Part shown: positions 9,354 through 18,590 of the stretch, one piece after another
Layout: every line of letters starts with the position of its first letter
Numbering within the stretch: the stretch's first letter is position 1
Source of the DNA: Acanthamoeba sp. SK_2022b
Taxonomy: Eukaryota; Discosea; Longamoebia; Acanthamoebidae
NCBI GenBank assembly: GCA_027943245.1
Contig: JANDJZ010000426.1
Coordinates: 1 to 28,532 of the forward strand
Direction of reading: 5' to 3'
Length of the DNA stretch: 28,532 bases
Position numbers and translations under genes: made by a program
Notes under the pieces: generated by a model
Database searches by the model: none
What the model was told of the DNA's origin: nothing
Seen by the model: only the letters and a program-made list of their open reading frames with translations

Positions 9354-10863
9354 ATGAGGAGCAAGCTCGCCAGCGCCACTATTACCACATCTTCCCTTCG
9401 CCTCACACTACAGCGCATCCCTGCAACCACAACGCTCAGGGCAAAGTATTTCACAGGCCTTCACCCGCACACCAATACTTCATACACCAGCACAACTCAA
9501 CCCGCCAGCATGCAAGCCATCGTCGTTTCTAAGCAGGGTGACCCTTCTGTGCTCGAACTCAAGAAGGACCTGCCGCTCCCCACTCCCACCCCCGGCCAGG
9601 TAACTCTTAACTCTACACTGCCCCACCGCCACTGCTGGCTCTCCTTGTCTGCTGTCTGTGTGGCTTGTGCTGACGTGTGCTGACGTGAACACAGGTGCTT
9701 GTGGAGGTGAAGGCGGCAGGCGTGAACCCAGTGGACACCTACATCCGTTCGGGCGCCAATGGCTACAACGTCTCGCTGCCCTACACACCAGGGGCCGACG
9801 GTGCGGGCGTTGTGGTGGACGCCCCCTCGTCCTCCACCTTCAAGGCGGGCGATCGCGTCTACTTTGCCGGCACCGTCACGGGCTCCTACGCCTCGCATGC
9901 CCTCGCCAAAGAGGTTCGCTACTCGCTACTCATTTTCGCCACTTGATAGCCGCTGACCCTGTCCTGCCCATGTAGAGCCAGCTGTACCCCTTGCCCGAGA
10001 AGGTGAGCTTTGGACAGGGCGCTGCCGTCAACGTGCCCTATTCCACAGCCTACAGGTACGCACCTCGCATGAACCCTCGCCAGCTACGCACAGTCGCCAA
10101 CACCATGCCGCATCTTGTGTCCCCTCCCCTCCGCAGAGCGCTGGTCATCAAGGGCAAGGTGAGGCCCGGCCAGACGGTCCTCGTCCATGGAGCCAGCGGA
10201 GGCGTGGGCATCGCCGCCGTACAGATCGCAGCCTCGCTTGGCGTTCGGGTCATCGGTCCGCAGCTCGCCCCTGTCCCTGCCCTCATTCTGCTCTTGCGAT
10301 CCTCACCGACCCGCGAACACAGGCACGGCGAGCACCAAGGAGGGCCAGGAGCTGGTGCTCAGGGAGGGCGCCCACGCCGTCTTCAATCACAGGGAGGACG
10401 ACTACCTTCAACGCATCAAGGCGTCGACCCGCGACGGCGCGGGGGTCGACGTCGTCATCGAGATGCTCGCCAACGTCAACCTCGTCAAGGACCTCGACCT
10501 CATCAAGCGTGGCGGCTCGGTGGTCATCGTGGGCAGCCGCGGCGAGATCAACTTCGCGCCCAGGTACTACTAGTCTTGAGTCATTGCCTCCCTCTTCTTC
10601 CCAAAATCGTTCTTGACCGCTCACCGCCATCTTCTTTGTGAGGCAGGCTTGTCATGGCCAAGGAAGCGATAGTGACCGCGGTCGCGCTGGCGCAGTCGAC
10701 GCCCGAGGAGCTCGCCGAGCAGCACGCCTTCATCGGGGCCGGCCTGGCCAGCGGCACCCTCCGACCCGTCGTCGACAAGGAGTTTGCGCTGGCGGACGCG
10801 CCCAAGGCCCACGAGGAGGTCATCAGCGGCACCCACGCCGGCAAGATCGTCCTCGTCCCGTGA
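9354..10863 (+). CDS. Zeta-crystallin-type NADPH:quinone oxidoreductase
   Basis: Medium-chain dehydrogenase/reductase family, quinone oxidoreductase branch, which reduces quinones or related carbonyls with NADPH. Six exons: 9354-9599, 9695-9913, 9976-10055, 10137-10255, 10323-10563, 10647-10863 (1122 bases, 373 residues). The family core begins at [15 protein letters not shown] (ATG 9510), giving the usual length of about 321 residues. Motifs: [30 protein letters not shown], the Rossmann motif [16 protein letters not shown], and the C-terminal HAGKIVLVP. No zinc-binding Cys/His set is seen, as expected for this branch. The 52 residues upstream of Met 9510 are open and rich in Arg, Ser, Thr and Leu with no acidic residues ([17 protein letters not shown]), which looks like a mitochondrial presequence, so the start at 9354 is preferred. 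If translation began at 9510 the enzyme would be cytosolic. Confidence 0.92.
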
Positions 10864-11004
10864 ACGAGAAAGAGAAAATATATTTTAAAATTAATTTCTT
10901 TTACGTTCTTGGCCTTTTCCGCTTTTTCTCTTTTTGCGAGTCGCGCCGGAGAACAATCACACACCTCGATCAATTGGGATTGCGTCGTGAATTCCAAAGG
11001 CAGG

Positions 11005-12974
11005 ATGGGTCGCAACACCAAACGGAAGGCTGCACCGGCCACCGGCGCCACCACAGAGGAATCCACAACGCCTGCCGGGCCCAGCAAGAAAATCGCCAAA
11101 AAATCCAACGCGCAATCTCCATCTGCCAAGAAGATTAAATCGTCCAAGCAAACCACGGCCCCTGCAACCTCTCCAGCTGCCGAGGTTGTTGATTCTCCTT
11201 CTACTTCTTCTGCCACTCCCTCCTCATCTTCTGCTCCTTCTTCAATCACAACCGCTACTTCGCCATCATCATCGCCTGCCCCGGCTCCCGTGAGGAAGCT
11301 GTCGGCCAAGCTGGCCGCCCGGCGCGCCAAGGTGCTGAGCTACGAGGCCCAGCTCGCCCCGCAGCCCAACCCGGTCAAGGGCGTGCAGAAGGGCGCGGCG
11401 CCGACCAAGTCCGAGGGCGAGCTCAAGCGGGTCGAGCAGTTGGCCGCCCACCTCCGCAAGCTGCAGGAGGACGAGTCCGCCCGCGAGAAGCTGCGCCGGC
11501 AGCAGGAGGAGACCGCCAAGCGCCTGGCCCTCACCTCCGTCAAGCACCTGCGCGGCGCCGCCAAGACCGCCTTCGACGTGTGGGAGGGCCACCCCCCCCA
11601 CAGTACGCGCCCCTTGCCTCCCTCTCGACCACATCGCACATGACACGACACGACACGACAAAACACGCGCCTGCTCTCACGCAACTGACCTTGCACGCGC
11701 GTGTCGTGTCCCGTGTCGCGCGTGCGGCGGTGAACAGCCACGGCCAAGAAGATGATGCTCGAGGAGAAGAAGGTGCAGGAGGAGTGGGTCGACCCCACGC
11801 TCCCCAAGCCCGTCAAGGTGCGCCAGCTCCCCCCCCTCTCCCCCCAATCCGCTGACCGCTGACGACGGGCTCGGTGGCTACCTTGGGGGGGGGGCGCAGG
11901 CGCCCAAGGGGCTGCTGGAGAGGCAGCACCCGACCGCGGTGCCGGCGGTGGAGTTGCCAGCGCCGGGCATCTCGTATCGGCCGGCGTACGAGGACCACCA
12001 GGACGTGCTGGGCGAGGTCCTGGCCAAGCACCTCAAGCGCCAGGAGGAGAAGCGCAAGCTCAACCGCGCCGTGCGCCCCATCCAAAAGGGACTCAAGCGC
12101 AAGCACAACGTACATTGGCCCTTGCACTTCCCCCCCCCCACACAAACATGTCTGACCCTTTCCACTAGCTCCTGTCCCCCTCCGCTACACGCATTCCTTG
12201 CATTCCTCACATGCACTGTCTCTCTCGCTTTTGCAGAGCAACCACGAGTACACGGCGGGACTGGAGGACATCCTGGGCATCAAGAAGGCCAAAGGCGACA
12301 GCACCGAGCAGGAGGCGGCGGCGGCGGCGGCGGCGGTGGAGGAGGAGGAGGCCGTGTCGTTGCCGCGCAAGCGGCCCATCGCGAGCAGCCGGTGGTCCAT
12401 CAAGACGTCCAAGACGGAGCGCAACAAGCTCAAGAAGCGCGAGAACCGACGCAAGACCAAGAAATACAAGCGGCTGCTCAAGAAGCGGAAGGCCGAGCTG
12501 GAGGCCATCCCGGAGATCGTCCAGGAGATCGCGGAGCAGGAGGTCGATCAGCAGACCCACCTCGAGCACAAGCGCGTCGAGAAGGCAGAAAAGGAGGGCA
12601 AGACCAAGCAGCTGAGCCGCTACGCCTTTGCCCACCAGCCCGCGCCCTACCTCCTCACCGACGAGCTCCCGCAGACCCTGCGCCAGTTCAAGCCCCTCTC
12701 CGACTACAACCCGCTCAAGGAGCGCTTCATCTCTCTCCAGAAGCGCAACCTCATCGAGGCCCGCGTTCGCGTCGCGTACACTCTCCATGTCATGACGCGC
12801 GCGCTACGTGTGTGGTGTGTGTGCGGTGGCTTACTATGGTTTGTGTGCGATTGGCGTAGGGCCAAGCGGCGGTACCGCATCAAGAGCTACGTGCCCAAGT
12901 CGGCCAAGAGGGACTGGGACTTCATCGACGCCACCTCCAAGTTCACCGACAAAGACAACAGCAACGTCCAGTGA
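11005..12974 (+). CDS. NOP53: Ribosome biogenesis protein NOP53 (GLTSCR2/PICT1 family)
   Basis: Nop53 is a nucleolar 60S assembly factor that recruits the exosome helicase Mtr4 to process 7S pre-rRNA. Five exons: 11005-11602, 11738-11817, 11900-12109, 12237-12775, 12860-12974 (1542 bases, 513 residues). Evidence: the basic N-terminus (MGRNTKRKAAP), a Ser/Thr/Pro/Ala-rich linker, KTAFDVWEG, the family signature PGISYRPAYEDHQDVL, long Lys/Arg/Glu helices (KTERNKLKKRENRRKTKK), and the C-terminal block FISLQKRNLIEARVRV followed by RRYRIKSYVPKSAKRDW. SYRPAYEDHQ matches the SYNPxxEDHQ motif that defines the family. The yeast arch-interacting motif LFxFD is not obvious. The gene lies 141 bases downstream of the oxidoreductase on the same strand, and the gap is AT-rich. 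Ala repeats (12315-12336) come from a GCG run in exon 4. Confidence 0.88.
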
Positions 12975-13091
12975 CCTTGCCGCCCACCTCCCCGCTGGCC
13001 ACGCTTGTCCTCTTCATGAGCCCTTGCAACAGTGGGGAAAAACAACAACATTTTGTCTGCCATTGTGTGTGTCGTGTGTCGTGTGCTGTGC

Positions 13092-13811
13092 TCATGTGCG
13101 GCGTGCGGCGTCGCGCTCGAGGCGGTTGTCGCGGATGCGGGCGAGTGCTTGCTCGCGCCGCAGCTGCTCTTCGGTGCGCGCGTCGATCTGCACCATCTTC
13201 CTCTCCGCTGCTCGCACCCGCACCCGACCCAGCGCCGTGTCCAGTCTTCGCTGCCCTGTTGTGTGACAACACGTCATCCACCCACAATCCTACCGGTCAG
13301 GTCTCCCTACATGTCGACGCTCAAAAACTCTCTCTACTCGACACAACAAAAACAAGAGTAGCTCACCCTCTTCCAGCTTGGCGAGGTTGTCTGGAGTGGA
13401 CGTGAAGATGAGAAACTCTTGGAACTCCTCCACCGCACGCCTGAACCCGACCACACGCAGGAACGCCTCCTGCGTAGTAGTCGACCCCAATTAGAATTGT
13501 ACATGAGGTCGCGTGTTCGTCCAGGACAGGCCACCAGGGTCTCGTACGGCGGAGGGCAGGGGGGCGAGGGCGCGTCGATAGGCGCCCGAGGCCAGCTTGA
13601 GCCGGGCGTAGCGCGCCCTGGCCGCGTCGATGGCAGCTGCCTGGTCCTGGCCGGCGGGCAGCGGCGGGGCAATGATGTTGCCCACCACCTGCCGCAGCGT
13701 CTCGAGGGCGGTCACCCGCGCTGCGGGGAGCACGGCGGGCTCGTTGGCAACAGCGTCGACTGCTTGCGCGACCTCAGCCGCCCACACCGTGGACGTGGTG
13801 CCCTCTTGCAT
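13092..13811 (-). CDS. Small PUB-domain protein
   Basis: PUB (PUG) domains bind the C-terminal tail of the AAA ATPase p97/VCP and so link other proteins to ubiquitin-dependent processing. Three exons: 13548-13811, 13367-13469, 13092-13255 (531 bases, 176 residues), phases 0 and 1. PUB features over about residues 30-125: ALETLRQVVGNIIAPPL (the conserved helix with NII), a run like KYR-R (ARYARLKLASGAYRRAL), a PLPSA element, and FLRVVGFRR followed by FLIFTSTPDNLAKLEE. The last 50 residues are a charged, basic helix (TEEQLRREQALARIRDNRLE). No UBX, UBA or transglutaminase domain is seen, so this is not PNGase or a full UBXN6; it may be a stand-alone p97 adaptor. It is divergent from the next gene over 113 AT-rich bases. 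Confidence 0.72.
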
Positions 13812-13924
13812 GTCGTTTCCACCTGGTGAATAATTAGCTTTTATCTTACGTTTTAGTAAAGATAAAAATAGATAAAAAAATTAAGATTAAAAAAACAAGG
13901 AAAATAGTCAAATCTTAGTTCGTC
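13812..13924. promoter_or_regulatory. AT-rich divergent intergenic region, PUB / NKAPD1-like
   Basis: 113 bases between divergent start codons, strongly AT-rich (13825-13915), with short TTTATC / GATAAA inverted motifs at about 13840 and 13860. A shared core promoter is likely from spacing alone. Confidence 0.45.
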
Positions 13925-15178
13925 ATGTTCCCCGTGCGGCATCCGCTGAACCCAAGCGGGCTGCTCACCTCGAGTGATGATAATGCTCGAGGGGACAGCA
14001 GCGTGGCAGCGATTCAGGCCATCTTGCGCGAGGCCGCCCTCTACAGACAGCGAGCCGCACAGCAGGGCGTAACCGCCTACCTGGTACACCTCCCTTTTGC
14101 TCTTCTCGTTCATGTGCCAATTGATTTGATTTAATTTAATATTTACAAATCAAATACAAATGCATCAGGGAAAGGCGACAGCCGGAGAGCGAGGGGTGCC
14201 CGATCGACGGTTCCTGCGTAACGTTATCTCCCACACGCTGGCCCACAACCGCGCGGGCAGCAGCGAGGCCACGACTGTCGACTCGGGGCGCCGAAGGAGG
14301 CACGACACAGACCACCACCGCACCGACCGACGCACAAGAACGCGTAGTCGCAGCCGAAGCCGGGGCAGAAGCCGAAGCCGCGCCAGCGACGAAGATGATG
14401 ACCGGACTCGCAGCAGGTAGCCCCACCAATACAAGCAGTGCAAGGCGCGCTTCGATCACCATGAACGCTCACCACCGATGTGCGCGCAAATAGAAAACGA
14501 CGACGACAACAACGATCGCCGTCAAGTGACGGCGAGGAGCGGGGCAGTGGCGGGGCAGACGATCGGCACGGGCGACGGGCCCGCGAACGCAGCGTCGAAG
14601 CAGCGGCCGAGAGCGCGCAAAAGCAGAAGGAGGAGGCCGAGCTGCGCCAGGCCCTCCTGCGGAGAGAGCGCGTGCAAGGCGGCAGCGACGCGTCGTCGGG
14701 TGACGTTGAGAAGCCGGCCCCAACGATGACGGCGGCAGCGGCGGCGACGGTGGCGGTGGGTCCAACGAAGGAGATGGCATTTGGCGGCAAGCGAGTGCGC
14801 GGGCGAGGCAGCCGCAAGTTCTTGAAGCGCAAACGGCAGATCGAGGAGGCAGCCGCGGCGCTGGAACGCGGCAGTGACAATGATGACGAGGACGGCGGTG
14901 AGGACGATGATAGTGGCGATGACGACAAAAATGGCGGTAGAAGAGAGGAGGGGCGAAGCCGAGATCGCTCCTCCTCGCCATCGTTGATCTCTTCCTCCTC
15001 GTCAGAATCGGAGAGCGAAGACGAGAAGGAGCGGAAGAAGCGGCGAAAGAGGCGAAAGGAACGACGCAAGAAGGAGAAGGAGAAAAAGAAGAACAAGAAG
15101 AACAAGAAGAACAAGAAGGACAAGAAGGAGAAAAAGAGAGCCAAGTGTAAGAACGAGAAACCAAATAAGTTAAGATGA
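13925..15178 (+). CDS. SR/Lys-rich protein with NKAPD1-like motif
   Basis: Three exons: 13925-14083, 14169-14416, 14494-15178 (1092 bases, 363 residues), phases 0 and 2. The N-terminal 50 residues hold an amphipathic stretch (AAIQAILREAALYRQRAAQQG). The exon junction leads into RRFLRNVISHTLAHNR, which resembles the short conserved motif of NKAPD1/C11orf57 proteins (LLRNVI-HT-AHN). Next come a Ser-Arg repeat (RTRSRSRSRGRSRSRAS), an Arg-rich segment, a KRKRQIEEAAAALERG helix, a long acidic Asp/Ser tract, and a Lys-rich tail with KNKKNKKNKK repeats. The make-up suggests a nuclear speckle or RNA-processing protein, but only about 16 residues link it to a known family, so the function is open. A 368-residue antisense ORF over this gene is a composition artefact. 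Confidence 0.65.
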
Positions 15179-15502
15179 TACTTTATTTTATCCGCTAAGA
15201 TCACGTAATCACGCTGGCCCACGGCCAACTGCATGAACAACGTCGCCGCCCTTGTTGGGAGGAGCTCGATCCCCTGTGTGCAGCTTTGGGCCACCTCCCC
15301 TTCTCGGTTGCGGCGTGGATGTTTGCGCAAAAGCCATCACAGCCGTCACCCACCGCGACGGCACTCTGTGTAGCTCCACCACAGACCGAGTCTTGGGCCA
15401 TACGCGAAATTTGGAGGCCTCAGTTCGCCTGCGCGCCAAAAACAAAACGTAGAGAACTGCAACGAGGGCAAACGTAGAGAACTACAACGGGCCGCGAGGC
15501 AG
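15179..15502. other. Intergenic gap with Deg9 remnant and short duplication
   Basis: Gap between the NKAPD1-like stop and the nuclease-kinase start. It contains a decayed piece of the Deg9-like last exon (15199-15250, described separately) and, at about 15444-15492, two near-identical copies of a 22-base unit starting AAACGTAGAGAACT in tandem. These sit just upstream of the next start codon and may belong to its promoter. I see no gene here. Confidence 0.6.
15199..15250 (-). pseudogene. Decayed fragment of the Deg9-like gene 3' end (remnant A)
   Basis: Forty-five of 52 bases match, by eye, positions 20174-20225 inside the last exon of the intact protease. The antisense reading LFMQLAVGQRDYVI parallels the intact SFMRFDVGERDYVI. 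The reading frame is lost on both sides. Orientation is the same as the intact gene. Confidence 0.75.
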
Positions 15503-17590
15503 ATGGAGTGCAGCATCTGCAGCGCTAACCCATGCAGATGCATCTTTGATCAAGGTTGCTCGTTACCTGCTTCCGTCTAATCCGTCCAAACATTTATTTG
15601 AAGTCTTTTACCTGTTCATGTTTAGCCATAGCAGATATCCCAAGCCCATTACGCCCCGCCTCGGCCAGACAAGGTACGCTTCAATTCATATTAAGTGAAA
15701 ACGCTGAGCGTAGAAGCTAAGATGGCTCTTTCTACCCAGTGCGCCAGCTGGTGGAGATGAATGCCAAAGTTCGCTCAGAAATGGCTGAGCTCAAGCTGTT
15801 GATGAAGTCAATGGCAATTGAAGGCAAACCGTCTGGTGCGCTTTGCAGTATCTTTGTGTATTCTGGTAGTAATTTCGCTTTAAATGGATGGTATGGTTCT
15901 GATCAGCATTTCACCTTTCCATCAGCTACGCCCAGCACCTACCGCGAGCGCTATCAGAAGCTCAACGTGGAGAGGCTAACAAGGTTGCCCCATCTCTCCG
16001 GACAGCCACCGGACTGGACATCCCTCTTCGCCCAAAACCCACCACCGGCTGGATCTACTGAAAGCGGGGTAGTCCAACCCTTCTGGTCACGTCTCCTCCG
16101 TTGTCTTCCAAGAGACCACGTTGTCCTTGTGGACAAGCACACTACAGTCTCGTTCGGCTGCCACAAGCCTGACATCGTGGGCTACCTTGCTGGCCAACCT
16201 CAAAGCGTGGCCCATATCGCGCTCCTCGGTGAGCTAAAAGGGAGGCGCGTGGCTGGCAAGGCTGATTTCGACGACGAGGAGAAGGGCCATCTCGAATCCT
16301 TCCTCGAAGAGCTGCTCATCAACTATCAGCCCTGGCGCTCGTCGATGTTCGGGTTCCTCAGCGATGGCGTTTTGGTCCAGTTCTTCAAACTTTTTGTAAG
16401 ACCGACGAAGCAGCTTCTCGAAGGGCCTCCGATGTACCTTGCCGAGAACGGAGCCTGGGGGCTCGCCGCTCTGCTTGCGAGGTCGGACTACAAAGGTCTT
16501 GACATAGAAGTGGACGGTGCGTCCGTACACGTGAAGGACTACCTTGGAAGCGGTGGCTCAGCGGTCGTCTGTGCCGGCGAGCTAAATGGTACTGTCCTTA
16601 CCTCCATCTTGCGATCCCTGCGACGGTGTGCCTTAATACAGAGGAGAGCTCTTTCAAACGAGGTGATTTGCTTCTTATTTAACCTGGGCGGATGTTCTTG
16701 TGCTGCGGAGGCTACAGGAGAGGAGGTTGTAGTCAAGCGGTTTTATGATAGCAGAGCAGTGGCTCAGGAGCGAGAGTGGGCGTATCTGGACGCAGTGAAA
16801 ACGCTGGGTAGACTGGTGCCACGCGTTCTGGGCTCAGTGGACAACGTTCTGGTTCTACAACCGCTCGGAGACAAGTTTACATCATCAGTTCACTCCAACG
16901 TACCATCACGGCTCGGCAACCACCAACATACCACAGTGCTTGAGCTATGCTCACTTTTAAGCACTTTTTCACTCATCAGGGTGCCCTCGCCAATCGGGAT
17001 GACTTTGCGCAGCTCATCGACATCCTTGAGCAAGCCCACAAGAAATGTGGCCTGGTCCACCGCGACGTCCGCTTGGACAACTTCTTTAGAATCAAGGGAA
17101 CCACTCAAGTATAGTCGCCTTCCTTCGGTGTTGGTGCTGACCAGTCCTCGTAGCGATGACCAACAATGCACCTACGATGACATTCTTTTAGGTTTTCCTC
17201 AACGACTGGGGCTCGGCCGCAGCAGCTGGCCGGCTGACAGACTTTGAGGGAGCCCTCCAACACGCGCCTGACGAAGTATTAGACAGCTGGGAGAGTGATC
17301 ATCAGTACACGCCGGCGTTCTCGCACGACCTGGAGATGGTGGTGCGGACCGTATTCCACTGCACCAACATGGTTGCGTTCCGCGAGATCGAGGCCGAAGA
17401 GGAGACCGAAAAGCTGCGCTTGTTTTGGGCTCACCATCTCGAGCCTGCTGTGTGGAAGCGCATGCTAAACGCAGCGCAAGCTTGCGATTACGAAGCACTC
17501 AAGGCTCGCATCGCAGAACTTCTCCCTGGACAGGTTCAACTCCCTCCTTCTGCTTTGCAAGTCGTACTCGTCGCACTAGCAATCGCCTGA
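15503..17590 (+). CDS. PD-(D/E)XK nuclease-protein kinase fusion, Crinkler-effector type
   Basis: Seven exons: 15503-15554, 15635-15673, 15740-15835, 15926-16588, 16718-16887, 16980-17108, 17192-17590 (1548 bases, 515 residues). Residues 1-62 hold a short Cys cluster (MECSICSANPCRC) and a helical stretch. Residues about 64-250 look like a restriction-nuclease fold: HKPDIVGY with Asp145, then LLGELKGRR with Glu165 and Lys167, followed by an NYQPWRSSMFGFLSDG segment as in Crinkler nuclease domains. Residues about 265-515 form a kinase-like domain: glycine loop YLGSGGSAVV (268-277), VVVKRF with Lys290, a hinge-like VLVLQPLG, HRDVRLDN (His367-Asp369) and NDWG (Asp388, in place of DFG). Both active sites look complete. 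The usual LFLAK-type Crinkler header is absent. Codon use is less GC-biased than in neighbours (TCT, GCA, TTA, AAT are common). The first two small exons are the least certain part. Role (host defence, conflict with intracellular bacteria or selfish element) is inference. Confidence 0.8.
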
Positions 17591-17734
17591 TGTGGTTGCT
17601 CCTCTGTTTCTCAGAAACATAGGCTGCCTAGAGACGATGAAGTACACGAGCAATGAGGCAAATGAGGGGATTGGATTATGTAGATACATGTATTCGTGGG
17701 GCTCGCTGACCGCTCCCTCTCGCCCGCGGCTCAA

Positions 17735-18164
17735 GTCTGCAACTTTCGCAAGCAGCGACAGATCTGTACCTTTACCAACTCCTCCGAAGCAGACCAAGCA
17801 CGAAACAAAGAGGGCGCTTACCATACTTGGATAGTAGTTACTTTCCATATTTGGGCGTGGCGTGCCTTCTCCAGAAATTCTCAGGGCCTCCAACCTGAGC
17901 CACAAGCCGAGGCCTCGGAGGGCGGGTATAAATGGCGGAGGTAGTCAGTGTGTGAAACCTCACGTTGGCGACTTAACTGCCTCCTTCGCAGGAGGCAGCC
18001 TAGTAAGGAGCTGGTGTGGTGTGGGCCGAGGCGCATTGGCATAATATTCTGCCTGCCCCCTAACATCAGTAAACGGTCATGCGGCTATCTCTGGCTTTGT
18101 GTCCTCTGCCCGTTCCCCACCATGCGGCCCGAGTCTAGTCCGCCTTCATGCCTTCTTTCCTTCA
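17735..18164 (+). repeat. TATA/hairpin dispersed repeat, copy 1
   Basis: First of three related sequences in the same orientation. Shared elements in order: CCAACTCCTCC-AAGCAGACCAAGC (copies 1 and 3), CTTCTCCAGAAATTC, TATAAATGG (17927), CACGTTGGCGACTT, an inverted repeat CTGCCTCC...GGAGGCAG (17977-17998; stem 9 bp, 4-base loop), GTAAGGAGCTGGTGTG, a CATAATNTTCTGCCTGCC block, TCTGGCTTTGTGTCCT, and ACCATGCGGCCCGAGTCTAG (ATG 18122). It begins 145 bases after the nuclease-kinase stop, and its left boundary is blurred. It could be a solo LTR, a short non-autonomous element, or the promoter and leader of a duplicated gene family. Confidence 0.8.
17927..17932 (+). promoter_or_regulatory. TATA box in repeat copy 1
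   Basis: TATAAATGG in a GC-rich setting, conserved in all three repeat copies (also 19768 and 23487). If it acts at the usual 25-30 base spacing, transcription would start at about 17955-17965 and the conserved hairpin would lie in the first 40 bases of the RNA. Confidence 0.55.
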
Positions 18165-18487
18165 ACAAATAACAAACCCTTCGGTCTCCGCCGGTCAGTA
18201 TTGAGTAGACGTGGTAGACCACGTAAGTAAAATGGGCGAAAGTTAGTCTGGAAGATGGTGGCTCAACCTGCCTGCGCGATGACTCCTTTATCAAAGGGGA
18301 TGTGTGAGGTTAGCGTGAGCCACGTATCCTCTGCAACCTTCATGCTCATTAACAACCAGATGAGTGAAACAATTGCTTGCAATGGCAAGCTTGCCGGCCA
18401 CAGATATAAACAAGGGAAAGCTGGAGAAGAAGAAGGGGGCAACAACAACAACAACAACAAAAAAGAGTCGAGGGAGCGGGCTTCAGC

Positions 18488-18590
18488 GGGATTTACTGCT
18501 GGCAGGACGTCTCCGGGGCCTGTGGTAAGCTCCCAAGGGATTTACTGCTGTTGTGGACGTCTCCCCAACTGTGGTAAGCTCCCTCCTCAT
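18488..18590. repeat. Imperfect tandem duplication, about 50-base unit
   Basis: Two units sharing GGGATTTACTGCTG, GGACGTCTCC and TGTGGTAAGCTCC in the same order, with a weaker third start (ATTATTACTGCTTTGGACG) near 18622. No coding role is seen. Confidence 0.7.

Noticed and set aside
11939..12859. Plus-strand ORF of 306 codons inside NOP53
   Set aside because: It is a shifted frame of NOP53 exons and runs through an intron. Its sequence is Gly/Gln/Arg-rich shadow coding.
14224..15330. Long minus-strand ORF (368 codons) over the SR/Lys-rich gene
   Set aside because: It is the antisense of Lys/Glu and Ser/Arg repeats and shows only Ser/Phe/Arg low complexity. The plus-strand model has proper splice sites and a motif.
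15722..15760. ATG at 15722 as start of the nuclease-kinase gene
   Set aside because: It is in another frame and stops after 12 codons. The in-phase acceptor at 15738-15739 and the two upstream exons fit better.
15836..15925. Stretch read through in frame between the first and second parts of the nuclease-kinase gene
   Set aside because: It is open only because its length (90) divides by three. It is AT-rich, begins GTGCGC, ends TCAG, and its removal gives a cleaner domain start.
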